Source: a virus
IMG/VR virus record: IMGVR_UViG_3300025102_000072
Coordinates: 1-43,269 of that record
Length of the DNA stretch: 43,269 nt
Direction: 5' to 3' (one strand)
Made by a program: the position numbers and the translations under genes. This document shows positions 30,255 through 38,904 of this stretch, piece after piece. The notes below the pieces were generated by a model. The model had not been told where the DNA came from and ran no database searches. It saw only the letters and a program-made list of their open reading frames with translations. Each line of letters begins with the position of its first letter. The stretch's first letter is position 1.

Positions 30255-32740
30255 TGTATTCCCCGTATTTTATTTTCTAACTCTAATAATTTTAAATCAG
30301 CGTTTTGTTTTAGTCTATTTATAGCTACATCAAGTTTATCATCTGCTATTTGTTTTTGCACATCTAATCTTTGTTGTTGATATTGACTATCCATCATTTT
30401 TTCTTGTTGTCTTTGATTTTGTTTTAAACCAAATTGTTCAGATTCCATATCTAATTCTTTATCTTTTAAGTCAAGCTCCCTTTTTCTTATATCTACAAGT
30501 GGGTCTTCGCTACCACCGACACCTATTGATTGTAAAAATTCGCTAGTTAATTGTGCCATTATAGAAGAACTATATTGCTCAATAATCATTTGTATTTGTT
30601 GCTGTATTTGTGCAGCCTCTTCTGGACTAACTTGTTGCATTTGTGCTTGTATCTCTTGTATTCTTTGTTGAACTTCTGGAGGCATCTGTTCTTGTGCCAT
30701 TTGTCCTGCTAAAAATTGTAAATGTTGCATGCAGTGACTAATTATCAAAGCTTGAACTTGTGGACTTTGTTTTACAATTTCTGTTAAAAACAAACTTTTA
30801 TGTGCTTCTAAGTGAGCTTCATGGTTTTGTTCAGGAAAAGCCTGTGCAGGCTGTCCTAAAAGTAACCCAGCGTTTTCTTGTCCAGCATTTACAGGTTTAG
30901 GTGTCATGTCAGGCGGTGGTTGTAGTAAAGAATCTACGTTGTCAACACCTAAAGCTGCATACATTCTTTTATATGCTTCATAAATACCCATAGGCCCATG
31001 TATTTCAGGGTTAGATTGCACCATTTGTAATAATTCTTGTGCTAGTGTGACTCTTTGACTTTGTGAAAATATATTAGGGTCAGATATAGGTATGATGTCA
31101 ACTCTATCATCAAAGTCCATTTGTTTTACTTCTTGTGAACCAGAGCCAATTTGATAATTGTAAACCGGCGGTAAATACTCACTAAATACTTTTGCTAGTA
31201 ATCCAAACTCAATTCTTTGAGCGTAATGCAATCTTTTGTGTATTGCACTCATAACTTTTGTGCCACGCTCCAATAAAGCAACAGTTGTTCCAACTGGCAT
31301 GGCTTGATTCATGTCACCAACATTCATGTCAGCTATAGCAGCAAATCTTTTACCAGAATCTACTAAAATACCAAGTAATTGCATTAAAACACTGCTAGGT
31401 TCTTTAATAGGTAACGGTATGAGGTTTTCTCTTAATGAGCCTCCAGTAGTATCTATATCTCTAAACTCACCTGGTTGTAATGGGTCGTCCTCGTCTCTGA
31501 TTCTCATACCTCTAGCTTTAAAACCAGCAGGAAGATTTGCTAAAGTACCAGCGTCAATAAGTTGTCTAAGGATAGATGTTGAAGCTTTTGATAGTCCACC
31601 AATCATGTGTGATAAACCAAGGCCGTAAAATCCTAATCCAGGTAAAAATTTGTACTGAACAAAATAATTTATTTTATTTTTAAGCGGGTCATTTTGACGG
31701 TAATTTCTTCTAATTGATAATATTTGTTGAGAATCTTCTTCAATAGTAACAATATATGGTAGTTTGAGACCTGTTTCCATGCCTTCTTGATTGATGTCTT
31801 CAAAACCCTCTAAATCTAAAACTGTATGTACTTCATATACGGTTCTATTTCTATTTTCTTTATAAGATGAAGATATACCTTGTATTTCATCTATAGCTTC
31901 TGATATATCAGACATATCTTCACTATAACTACCAGAGCCAATATCTACATTGGCATAAAAACCAGATACTTGTTGTTTTTTAATTTCATTAGCCGACATG
32001 CTTATTACATGTGTAATCCTTTCAGCAGAACTAATGTCCGGTGCTTCGTATGGCACGATTAAATCTTCTGGTGCAATAAATTTAGCAACTGCTCTATTTA
32101 AAACAAAATCAAAATATATTTTCTTAAAACAAGAGCCAGCTAAAGGAAGATAAAAAAGCATTTGGTCAAGTTCAGGGTCATACTCGTCCATTTTATTAAG
32201 AATATAATAATTCATAAATTCTTGGACTCTTTCAGCTTGATTTTCTGTTTCTATCGTTCTAGCACCTATTATTTCAGTTTTGACTGGTCCTTTCGCAGGT
32301 AACATTTCTTTATAAGCCTGTGCTTGGAACTGAGTAACGGCTTCTGCTAAAATTGGATGCACTACACCAGAACTGCCCTCAAACGGTTGTGACCTAGTTT
32401 CATCAAACTTCATGCCTAGATATTTAAGACCATCTGTGTATGTTTTTTCCCATTCACTTCTTGATTCTTTATCGCCACTTATAGAATCTAATAAATCACT
32501 AGATATTTTTTCTAAGGTGTTTTCATCTATAAAGTCTACAAGGTTTGCATCAAAACTCATTTCTGGTTGTGCTTGTGGTGTTATTTCTTCGTCTATTAAA
32601 ACTTGTTCTTCATCAACCAATATTTGTGCAGCAGCAGCAATTTGTTCGTCTCTAGTTGTGTCTGGTACTATTTCAACAGCAGACCCAGTTCTTCTAATAT
32701 CTGGGTCGTCTTGTGTTCCTAATTGTTTATCTATAGCCAT
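30251..32740 (-). CDS. Portal protein, P22-like
   Basis: An 829-residue portal. The acidic N terminus (1-75) leads to the conserved core, with QPFEGSSGVVHPILAEAVTQ (about 118-137) and LPAGFKARGMRIRDEDDPLQ (about 416-435), PVGTTVALLERG (about 484-495) and a long C-terminal Gln-rich helix (about 660-829), the barrel-type extension of P22-type portals. It forms the dodecameric DNA channel at one capsid vertex and docks the terminase. It lies downstream of TerL with one small gene between, the usual order. Confidence 0.85.
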   Translation of the reverse strand: MAIDKQLGTQDDPDIRRTGSAVEIVPDTTRDEQIAAAAQILVDEEQVLIDEEITPQAQPEMSFDANLVDFIDENTLEKISSDLLDSISGDKESRSEWEKTYTDGLKYLGMKFDETRSQPFEGSSGVVHPILAEAVTQFQAQAYKEMLPAKGPVKTEIIGARTIETENQAERVQEFMNYYILNKMDEYDPELDQMLFYLPLAGSCFKKIYFDFVLNRAVAKFIAPEDLIVPYEAPDISSAERITHVISMSANEIKKQQVSGFYANVDIGSGSYSEDMSDISEAIDEIQGISSSYKENRNRTVYEVHTVLDLEGFEDINQEGMETGLKLPYIVTIEEDSQQILSIRRNYRQNDPLKNKINYFVQYKFLPGLGFYGLGLSHMIGGLSKASTSILRQLIDAGTLANLPAGFKARGMRIRDEDDPLQPGEFRDIDTTGGSLRENLIPLPIKEPSSVLMQLLGILVDSGKRFAAIADMNVGDMNQAMPVGTTVALLERGTKVMSAIHKRLHYAQRIEFGLLAKVFSEYLPPVYNYQIGSGSQEVKQMDFDDRVDIIPISDPNIFSQSQRVTLAQELLQMVQSNPEIHGPMGIYEAYKRMYAALGVDNVDSLLQPPPDMTPKPVNAGQENAGLLLGQPAQAFPEQNHEAHLEAHKSLFLTEIVKQSPQVQALIISHCMQHLQFLAGQMAQEQMPPEVQQRIQEIQAQMQQVSPEEAAQIQQQIQMIIEQYSSSIMAQLTSEFLQSIGVGGSEDPLVDIRKRELDLKDKELDMESEQFGLKQNQRQQEKMMDSQYQQQRLDVQKQIADDKLDVAINRLKQNADLKLLELENKIRGIQ

Positions 32741-32742
32741 AA

Positions 32743-32934
32743 TTAATGTATTACCCTTTTGGTTGTACTTGATTCCAACCCTATTTCACTTCCTATGATA
32801 GCCTCTAATTCACCATCAATCAAAAGGCCATGATACTCTGCTATTAATTTTGCTTGCTCAAAATTTTTTGCATGTATTAGTGGGCCTGCATGTAGGTCGC
32901 CATCCCATTCAAAAGTAGTTGCAAAAGTTTTCAA
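32743..32934 (-). CDS. Small protein between terminase and portal, TTG start
   Basis: A 63-residue protein with a TTG start that overlaps the terminase TGA stop (TTGA). It has an N-terminal strand (KTFATTFEWDG) and a helix-rich middle (AKNFEQAKLIAEYHGLLI). I recall similar short proteins in the same place in uncultured marine phages. The TTG start suggests low, coupled translation. Function unknown. Confidence 0.55.
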   Translation of the reverse strand: MKTFATTFEWDGDLHAGPLIHAKNFEQAKLIAEYHGLLIDGELEAIIGSEIGLESSTTKRVIH

Positions 32935-34415
32935 TAGTAAACCGTCCTATTTTTACTAAGTAGTTTTACTTCATCTTGATAATCTTCATATAGAGATATA
33001 AAACCACCTTGACGAAATCTCATTAAAGCCATTGTAGCACTATCGCAGAAATCATCATAATCACCAAATGGGAAAGAAGCCATTTCTTCTATTACATCCT
33101 CTGCAAAATCATCTTCGGGCGCCCAAACCATTCCAGACTCAAATATAGGTGCAACACTGTTCATACGTGCTATTTTATCTTGTCCTCTACTAGGTGAGTA
33201 AGATGTAACTGGTATGCCCATGCGCCTTAGTTCATGCGTAAGAGGTGTTCCAGAGGCTTTAGCCTCAATTAAAACACAATCTGGTTCCCAATACCTGTAT
33301 TCTTCTAAAGCAAGTTTTTTTAGTTCAGGAAAATCACACCTAAGTCTTTTTGCATCTAATAAAATTATTTCATCATTGTTTTCATCGCCACGATTAAAAA
33401 TTGCCCAAGTCGTAATAGCTGAGTAGTCCGCAGTTTCTTTTTTAGAAAAAGCGGTATCATAACTTTGTATTACATAACTATATGGTGGTACATCTTCATC
33501 TTCCCATCTATTCCACCACTCCCTTTTAACTATAGAGCCTTCTTCTGCTGTGGGATTTTGCATCCATTGGCTATTCCATTTAGATATAGGTAATGATGCT
33601 TTCACTCCTAACAATTCTTCTTTTTTCCAAAACTCTGGCCAAAGAGGTTTATCTGATTCTGGCATAATTGCAGGAAACTCTACTACTTCCCATTTGTCTG
33701 CATTTTCATCGCCTTGTTTTTTTAAAACTTTTCCAACCAAATCTTTTGTACTCCATCTAGTCATAACTATAACTATGATGCCTCCAGGCTGTAAACGCTG
33801 TCTAGGACCAGATGTGTACCATTCATAAGCTGATTCCAAAGATTTAGGTGATAAAGCATCTTGTTCACTATGAGGGTCATCAATTATTAATAAATCAGCA
33901 CCACGACCTGTTATAGCACCACCAACACCAGCTGCGAAAAACTCACCCTCTTGGTTGCTTGTCCAACGACCAGCTGATTTGTTATCTGCTTGTAGTTTTA
34001 AATCTGGAAATATATGTTGATACTCTGTGCTATCTATAATATTTCTTACCTTACGACCAAACCTAACAGCTAATTCAGCTGTGTGAGTTGTTTGTATTAT
34101 TTTTAAGTTGCCGCGTCTTCCCATCATCCATGCAGGAAAAAATGTTGATGCAAATTCAGATTTAGAGTGTCTTGGTGGTAAACATACAATTAAACGTTTT
34201 AGCTTGCCTTCTGCTATACGATTAAATTTGTCTGCAATTATTTTATGATGTCTGCCTTCAATAAAATCAGGCCACATGTGATTAAGAAAACTTATAAAAT
34301 CATTTTGACAGTCATCTTGTTTTTCAAGCTGGTCGTATCTTTGTAATAAAGCTACGGCTTCTGATTTATCCTGTTCAGAAAGAATATCAAAATCTTTAAA
34401 TGATACATCTTTCAT
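32931..34415 (-). CDS. terL: Terminase large subunit
   Basis: A 494-residue packaging motor. Residues 79-86 (LPPRHSKS) are the deviant Walker A of this terminase class, LLIIDDPHSE (175-184) the Walker B, and TRWS (219-222) the coupling motif. The C-terminal RNase H-like nuclease has D320 (SYDTAFS), E384 (LIEAKASGTPL) and D454/D455/D458 (YDDFCDSAT). It cuts concatemers and pumps DNA into the head through the portal encoded downstream. No small terminase gene is recognised nearby. A nested inverted repeat lies directly upstream (34440-34501). Confidence 0.93.
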   Translation of the reverse strand: MKDVSFKDFDILSEQDKSEAVALLQRYDQLEKQDDCQNDFISFLNHMWPDFIEGRHHKIIADKFNRIAEGKLKRLIVCLPPRHSKSEFASTFFPAWMMGRRGNLKIIQTTHTAELAVRFGRKVRNIIDSTEYQHIFPDLKLQADNKSAGRWTSNQEGEFFAAGVGGAITGRGADLLIIDDPHSEQDALSPKSLESAYEWYTSGPRQRLQPGGIIVIVMTRWSTKDLVGKVLKKQGDENADKWEVVEFPAIMPESDKPLWPEFWKKEELLGVKASLPISKWNSQWMQNPTAEEGSIVKREWWNRWEDEDVPPYSYVIQSYDTAFSKKETADYSAITTWAIFNRGDENNDEIILLDAKRLRCDFPELKKLALEEYRYWEPDCVLIEAKASGTPLTHELRRMGIPVTSYSPSRGQDKIARMNSVAPIFESGMVWAPEDDFAEDVIEEMASFPFGDYDDFCDSATMALMRFRQGGFISLYEDYQDEVKLLSKNRTVYY

Positions 34416-34439
34416 AAACGAGCTAAGTCACAAGGTAGC

Positions 34440-34501
34440 GACGATAACTTTTGCAACCTAGCTCTAAGCGTAAACGCCTGATGCTAGTATTACATATCGT
34501 C
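34440..34501. other. Nested inverted repeat between lysozyme and terL
   Basis: GACGATA (34440-34446) pairs with TATCGTC (34495-34501); inside it CTAGC (34458-34462) pairs with GCTAG (34483-34487), and inside that GCG (34468-34470) pairs with CGC (34475-34477) around TAAA. The 5-base internal loops are symmetric. It fills most of the only real gap in the late block and overlaps the end of the lysozyme gene. No T-run follows, so it is not a standard terminator. It could be a terminase recognition (pac/cos) site or an RNA processing structure (inference). Confidence 0.45.
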
Positions 34502-34949
34502 AAACTTCGTGCCATTCTTTACCTTCAAATAATAAAGCCTCTGCCTCTCTTCTTCTAATAAGTCCCTGTAAAACTTTGCCTCCAGCTTTATTCCATCTTT
34601 TTATTTGTGCAGGAATATCATTCCAATCTGGATGTGAACTATTTAAAACTTTTAATAAAGTTGAACTTTTTAAATTAGCTGGGCCTAGATTAAAAACCCA
34701 CGAAACTAAAGCATCAAATTCGTTTTGTTTTAATTTATTCTCAACCATGTCGTTTATATAACCTTCATACTCTTCCATTTCATGCAGTAATAAGTTGTCT
34801 GCTTCTTCTTGTGTAATGCTGTCACCATCTTTGACTCCTTTGGTTGAGCCGTAGCCTATTGTCCAAACGCCAGCAGCGCATTTATAAGCTTCAAGTTCAC
34901 AGCCTTCAAATTTTTTAATTAGTGCTAATCCTTCTTGTGAAATATTCAT
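34500..34949 (-). CDS. Endolysin, phage lysozyme GH24
   Basis: A 149-residue muramidase. The catalytic pattern E-x8-C/D-x5-T is E15, C24, T30 in KKFEGCELEAYKCAAGVWTIGYGS, as in phage lysozymes with Cys at the middle position; LVSWVFNLG and LLKVLN and the C-terminal RRREAEALLF helix are typical. It cuts the glycan strand of peptidoglycan. GGGGAGAAT selects the ATG at 34949; a 35-residue upstream extension is not used. There is no signal or SAR segment, so it needs a holin to leave the cytoplasm, and holin candidates lie at 40.8-41.9 kb. Confidence 0.9.
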   Translation of the reverse strand: MNISQEGLALIKKFEGCELEAYKCAAGVWTIGYGSTKGVKDGDSITQEEADNLLLHEMEEYEGYINDMVENKLKQNEFDALVSWVFNLGPANLKSSTLLKVLNSSHPDWNDIPAQIKRWNKAGGKVLQGLIRRREAEALLFEGKEWHEV

Positions 34950-34950
34950 A

Positions 34951-35346
34951 TTATTCTCCCCATTTTTTTGTTTTTGTCCCACCGAAATAAGGTACGGCAA
35001 GATTTTCTTTTTCAAGCAATTCAGCAATATTTCCTTTATCGCAGAATATGTCACCTAAAACTCTTCCATATTTATCTGTTCCATAAGATTTAAGTGTTAT
35101 ATCACCTACTAGCCATTCTTTCAATTTTTGTTTAGCTAATAAACCTAATTCTTTTTCTTTTGTTCTTTCTGGGTATTTTTTTATATTTATACGGCTTTCT
35201 GGTGTATCAATGCCGTTTATTCTGACAGCTTTGTTGTGTAGTTGAACAGAAAAGCCTAAATCAATAGTTTCCAATCTTACTGTATCACCATCAGTTACAG
35301 ATTTTAGTTTACATTTATATACAAATGCTTCTGGTGAATTACTCAT
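34951..35346 (-). CDS. Staphylococcal-nuclease (thermonuclease) homologue
   Basis: A 131-residue SNase-type nuclease. The active-site residues align as D21 (TDGDT), R42 (VRINGIDTPE), D47, E50 and R95 (GTDKYGRVLGDIF). It lacks a signal peptide in the chosen frame. Phages of marine bacteria often carry one in the lysis or late region, where it may degrade host DNA or process DNA. It begins inside the outer spanin gene (ATGA overlap) with GAGGAG eight bases upstream. Confidence 0.85.
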   Translation of the reverse strand: MSNSPEAFVYKCKLKSVTDGDTVRLETIDLGFSVQLHNKAVRINGIDTPESRINIKKYPERTKEKELGLLAKQKLKEWLVGDITLKSYGTDKYGRVLGDIFCDKGNIAELLEKENLAVPYFGGTKTKKWGE

Positions 35347-35728
35347 TTTCTTGCTCCTCAGTTGTAGTTACTTTTCTATAATACACCACTACATCTTTAA
35401 GTTCAGTGATATACCTTTTGATTTCTTGCATGTTGTATGCCATAACTTCGTAGTCAGGAATAGTCATAGCAAGAAATACTAACTCTCCCTCTTGTTCTTC
35501 TATAAAGGCTAGTTGTTGTTCGTAGTTTTCAGGTGTAACCACAATCCATAAAGGCTCTTGCAAGTCTATTTCTCTAGGCATAATAGGTTGTACTATTTTC
35601 CTATCTATAGGTTTTGCTGATACTTCTATTTTTTTAGTCGGTATCAGGCTGCAACTGTAAACCATCATCAAGGCCATCAACATCACTGCTGATTTGCTCA
35701 ATGTTTTCCATAATATGTTTTGTTCCAT
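35339..35728 (-). CDS. Outer-membrane spanin-like lipoprotein
   Basis: A 129-residue secreted protein. A signal peptide with hydrophobic core (VMLMALMMV, 15-23) ends in a lipobox-like VYSC with C26, so the mature form would be tethered to the outer membrane. The rest (IVQPIMPREIDLQEPLWIVV and ITELKDVVVYYRKVT) is a pattern I recall from spanin outer subunits in marine phages. It begins inside the inner-spanin gene in another frame (95 bases overlap), as Rz1 lies in Rz. Together they would fuse the two membranes at the last step of lysis. Confidence 0.7.
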   Translation of the reverse strand: MEQNILWKTLSKSAVMLMALMMVYSCSLIPTKKIEVSAKPIDRKIVQPIMPREIDLQEPLWIVVTPENYEQQLAFIEEQEGELVFLAMTIPDYEVMAYNMQEIKRYITELKDVVVYYRKVTTTEEQENE

Positions 35729-36032
35729 TATTTATTTTCCTCTGCATTTCTACTGGGTCTGCTAGTATCTTTTCAGCTAATTCATAGTTTTGTATAAATT
35801 TTGTGTATCTGGAAAGTTCTTTTTGTGCTTCTTGGCTTTTTACAACAAGATTATTCATTTGTTTTGTTTGTAATTCATAGTCGGCTTGTATAGATTTAAT
35901 TGTTGCTTCTTGTGTGGCTATAGCACCTTCTAAAACTACATTATTAGCTTTCAGAGTTGAGTTTTCTTGATATAGCCAATAACAACCCATGCCTAAAACT
36001 AAAATTATACCTATGAATATTTGTTGCATCAT
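35634..36032 (-). CDS. Inner-membrane spanin-like protein
   Basis: A 132-residue protein with an N-terminal membrane helix (IFIGIILVLGMGCYWL, 5-20) and a long periplasmic coiled coil (about 24-95) with Gln/Lys/Glu heptads. This is the topology of Rz-type inner spanins. Its 3' part overlaps the lipoprotein gene. It comes right after the cyclase gene (one base gap). Known Rz proteins bind Rz1 via their C termini to link the envelope after lysozyme action. Confidence 0.7.
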   Translation of the reverse strand: MMQQIFIGIILVLGMGCYWLYQENSTLKANNVVLEGAIATQEATIKSIQADYELQTKQMNNLVVKSQEAQKELSRYTKFIQNYELAEKILADPVEMQRKINNGTKHIMENIEQISSDVDGLDDGLQLQPDTD

Positions 36033-36033
36033 T

Positions 36034-37785
36034 TTAAACTGTCCATATTTGTAAAGCCTTTGTTTTACCTTTAACTTTTATAGGTTTTGGTAATTTTAAT
36101 ACATTTTTACAATTTTTTGCAGTATTTTTACCAATTAAGATGTCAACACCAGCTTCTTTTGTTGCAGACTCTAATCTTGCGGCTACATTTACCGCATCAC
36201 CAATAGCAGAAAAATCAAACCTTGTATCAGAACCCATATTACCTATTACTGCTTCACCAGAATTTACACCTATGCCAATAGCTATCGGTTCTGGTAAATC
36301 TTTTTGTAGCTGTATGATTGCAGTACGCATATCTTGAGCACAAGCTACTGCTTTTTTTTCGTGTTCATCTAAATCTAATGGTGCTCCAAATATTGCCATA
36401 CAAGCATCACCTATAAATTTATCCACCATACCACCATGTGCCTGTATGCAAGTAACTTGTGCAGTTAATACTTTATTCATTATGTCTGTTACTTGTTCAG
36501 GCTCTAATTTTTCAGACAAATTTGTAAATCCCCTGACGTCGGTGAACAAGAACGAGCAATATTTTTTTTCGCCTCCAAGTTTTAACAAATTAGGATTATC
36601 TTGTAATTTTTTGACTTGTCGTGGGTCAAGATAGTGTTCAAACTGTTTTTTAATTTGCAGTCTTAACTTGAACTGCTCTCTAAATCTTATATAAAATGCT
36701 GTGGTGCCAGTAATAAACTGTGATATTAAAGACCAGGTAACATCAACAAGTAAGTTTGTTTTTATAAGGTAATATCCAAGAGAGCCAGTAGAAACCATAA
36801 TACTTAAGCCTAATATAATTCCCCATGTAATGCCAAAACGTATTAAAACAAGCCATATAAGGCTAACTGTGACTAAAAATATAACAAGTTCTACTGCTAT
36901 TGCCCAATCAGGTATAAAAGGACTGTCTTGTATAAGTATGGACTCAGCGAGTGCTGCTTGAATCTTGTGTGGTTCTAGTAATCCAACTGGCGTGGCTACT
37001 TGTGGCATTACTCCATTAGCAGTAACACCTACAAAAACAAACTTACCATTTACGTCCATTTCTTGTAAATCTGTTTGTGGTGTATCAACCCAACTAATCC
37101 ATTTGCGACCAAAACTATCAGTTTTAACAGGTGGTATTCCTCTTATTGATATTTCTGATATTCCATTATCATTAGTTTTTATAATATAAGTTTTAACATT
37201 AAATAAAGCTTTATATATTTGTGTGCCAAAACTAGGAATCCACTCGTTTTCAGGGGTTTTTACTAAAAGAGGTATTCTTCTAACAAGTTGGTCTATGTCA
37301 GTGGGAGCAATGGCTAAACCCTGTAATGTATTATTTTTTAGAGTGTTCAGGTTTTCCTTAACTCCCAAAGATACTATACCACCATTATCATCACCCATGA
37401 CAACTGTGCCAGTTGATTTTGGATATTTACCCTGACCGTCCTCAAACATAGCTATTACGGATGGAGCGTAGCCTAAAGACCTTGCAAAATCTTCATCACC
37501 TCCCATCCTATCTGCTTGTGGAAAACTAATAACCCAGCCAACGCCAACAGCACCTTTACCTAATATTTCTAGCTGTATTTCAGCTAATCTTTGTCTGGGT
37601 AAAGGCCAACCACCTTCACGTTCCACATCTTCTTCGGTAATATTCAGTATAACAAAGTTGCCTGACTGTTCTGGTGTTTTTACCAATGCATCAAAAGTTT
37701 TAAGTTTTAGTATTTCTGTTGGCGTGCTTTGAAATAATAATGGTAAAGACAGTGTTATAAGTAGAGGTAATAATAATCGTTTCAT
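36034..37785 (-). CDS. CHASE2-domain class III adenylate cyclase
   Basis: A 583-residue membrane enzyme. A signal-anchor (5-19) leads to a periplasmic CHASE2 sensor (about 28-290, with FDALVKTPEQSGNFVILNI and WPLPRQRLAEI), then three membrane helices (about 294-315, 319-340, 346-365), a linker, and the cyclase domain (about 405-583). D416 (FTDVRGF) and D460 (FIGDACMAIFG) are the metal ligands; K456 (VDKFIGD) and D524 (FDFSAIGD) form the adenine-recognising pair; N533 and R537 are the transition-state residues. It should make cAMP in the cytoplasm on a periplasmic signal. In bacteria CHASE2 cyclases and FecR-domain proteins are, to my knowledge, frequently neighbours, as here. Unusual in a phage. 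Confidence 0.88.
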   Translation of the reverse strand: MKRLLLPLLITLSLPLLFQSTPTEILKLKTFDALVKTPEQSGNFVILNITEEDVEREGGWPLPRQRLAEIQLEILGKGAVGVGWVISFPQADRMGGDEDFARSLGYAPSVIAMFEDGQGKYPKSTGTVVMGDDNGGIVSLGVKENLNTLKNNTLQGLAIAPTDIDQLVRRIPLLVKTPENEWIPSFGTQIYKALFNVKTYIIKTNDNGISEISIRGIPPVKTDSFGRKWISWVDTPQTDLQEMDVNGKFVFVGVTANGVMPQVATPVGLLEPHKIQAALAESILIQDSPFIPDWAIAVELVIFLVTVSLIWLVLIRFGITWGIILGLSIMVSTGSLGYYLIKTNLLVDVTWSLISQFITGTTAFYIRFREQFKLRLQIKKQFEHYLDPRQVKKLQDNPNLLKLGGEKKYCSFLFTDVRGFTNLSEKLEPEQVTDIMNKVLTAQVTCIQAHGGMVDKFIGDACMAIFGAPLDLDEHEKKAVACAQDMRTAIIQLQKDLPEPIAIGIGVNSGEAVIGNMGSDTRFDFSAIGDAVNVAARLESATKEAGVDILIGKNTAKNCKNVLKLPKPIKVKGKTKALQIWTV

Positions 37786-38904
37786 TTAATCACTTTGAGT
37801 GATAGTAATAACACTATCGCTGCCTCCATTTATTTTGACAACGTTAGATATACCATCTTGTATTAATATTACTGTATAAGCGTTAGAGCCGTTTAAGTCA
37901 ACTCTTACACTTTCATTTACCTCTCTTCGCATACTTATTAAATTACCTGAAATTAGAGTTGTTATTTGTGTTTCGGGGTCTTTGCCTAATAAAGTGCCAG
38001 ATATTTGTGTGCTAGTTGCTTGTGCTAAAGCATCCTCATCTTCATCAATAGCTAAAGCATCTAGTACATTAAGTAAGTCTTCAAGATAATTAACGTCAAG
38101 ATAATTAATATCTAATTCTGTAAATTCTAAACTATCTTCTTTCAAATAATCTTCTGCAAGATAGTCTATGTCTAGGTCATTAAAATCTAAAACGCTATCA
38201 GTTTGAGTGTTAGTAACTTCTTCTTCTGCGATAATTTGTTCTTTAGGCGGCGTTACAATTAACATATTATCAATAACATCTAAAGTTAAATCTAAAATCA
38301 CAGGTTTTGTAGGAGCTGATTCAAATACACTTACTGTAGTAGCTTCATAAGGTTTGTTCAATATTACTGTCCCCATTGCTGTAACCACTTCTATTTCGCC
38401 ACTAGACAAACCAAAAGCATCTGGCAAAAGAATAATTAGACTACGCCCAAGTTCGTCAACTGTAGCCGTAAAATCAGTGCCACGAATAGCTATGTTGGCT
38501 GTAGGTGTTTTTAAAGTAATGTTTTGTTTGTCTATGCGATTTAGATTGCCTGTTATAAATCTAGCCGTGCCAAGTCCAAAGGTAAGAGCCATCTTTGATT
38601 TGCTTGGGTCAGGGTCATAGATATATTCATCAATTAAAAGCTGTGAATGTTCTGTAAGCTTTACAGTAGAATCATCAAGAAATGTAATGGCCATACGACC
38701 ATTTGTTGTTATGGCTTCATCGTTGCTTTGTATCGCAAACTTTAAATCTGCATCGTATGGCTTATCTCTAACAATTTGTGCCGAGCCATTTAGTTCAGAT
38801 ATGTCACCTATATCAACAGCCTGTGCTTGTACCTTGGTCGTTTTGAATGACACAAACAGTAGAAGCAGAAGTGCCAGAAATGGATATAATTTTAAGCCAG
38901 TCAT
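37786..38904 (-). CDS. Secreted FecR-domain protein with curlin-like C-terminal repeats
   Basis: A 372-residue secreted protein. A signal peptide (1-29, hydrophobic core LALLLLLFVSF, cleavage near AQA) is followed by a FecR domain (about 45-180) with SNDEAITTNGRMAITFLDDS (60-79) and the family signature TPTANIAIRGTDF (133-145). An acidic Leu/Asp/Tyr repeat segment (about 239-293) follows. The last ~34 residues (338-371) carry alternating Asn/Ile/Gln and Asn/Gly spacing like curlin repeats (GSNAYTVILIQDGISN and on). It may sense or anchor the curlin-like product and signal through the cyclase next door. The start at 38904 lies inside the upstream gene but supplies the only signal peptide. Confidence 0.8.
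   Translation of the reverse strand: MTGLKLYPFLALLLLLFVSFKTTKVQAQAVDIGDISELNGSAQIVRDKPYDADLKFAIQSNDEAITTNGRMAITFLDDSTVKLTEHSQLLIDEYIYDPDPSKSKMALTFGLGTARFITGNLNRIDKQNITLKTPTANIAIRGTDFTATVDELGRSLIILLPDAFGLSSGEIEVVTAMGTVILNKPYEATTVSVFESAPTKPVILDLTLDVIDNMLIVTPPKEQIIAEEEVTNTQTDSVLDFNDLDIDYLAEDYLKEDSLEFTELDINYLDVNYLEDLLNVLDALAIDEDEDALAQATSTQISGTLLGKDPETQITTLISGNLISMRREVNESVRVDLNGSNAYTVILIQDGISNVVKINGGSDSVITITQSD

Noticed and set aside
34416-34499. Rho-independent terminator between lysozyme and terL
   Set aside because: Stems are interrupted and no T-run follows on the transcribed strand; recorded as a nested dyad instead.
34950-35054. 35-residue N-terminal extension of the lysozyme
   Set aside because: GGGGAGAAT directly before the ATG at 34949 and the normal GH24 start argue for the shorter form; the extension overlaps the nuclease gene.
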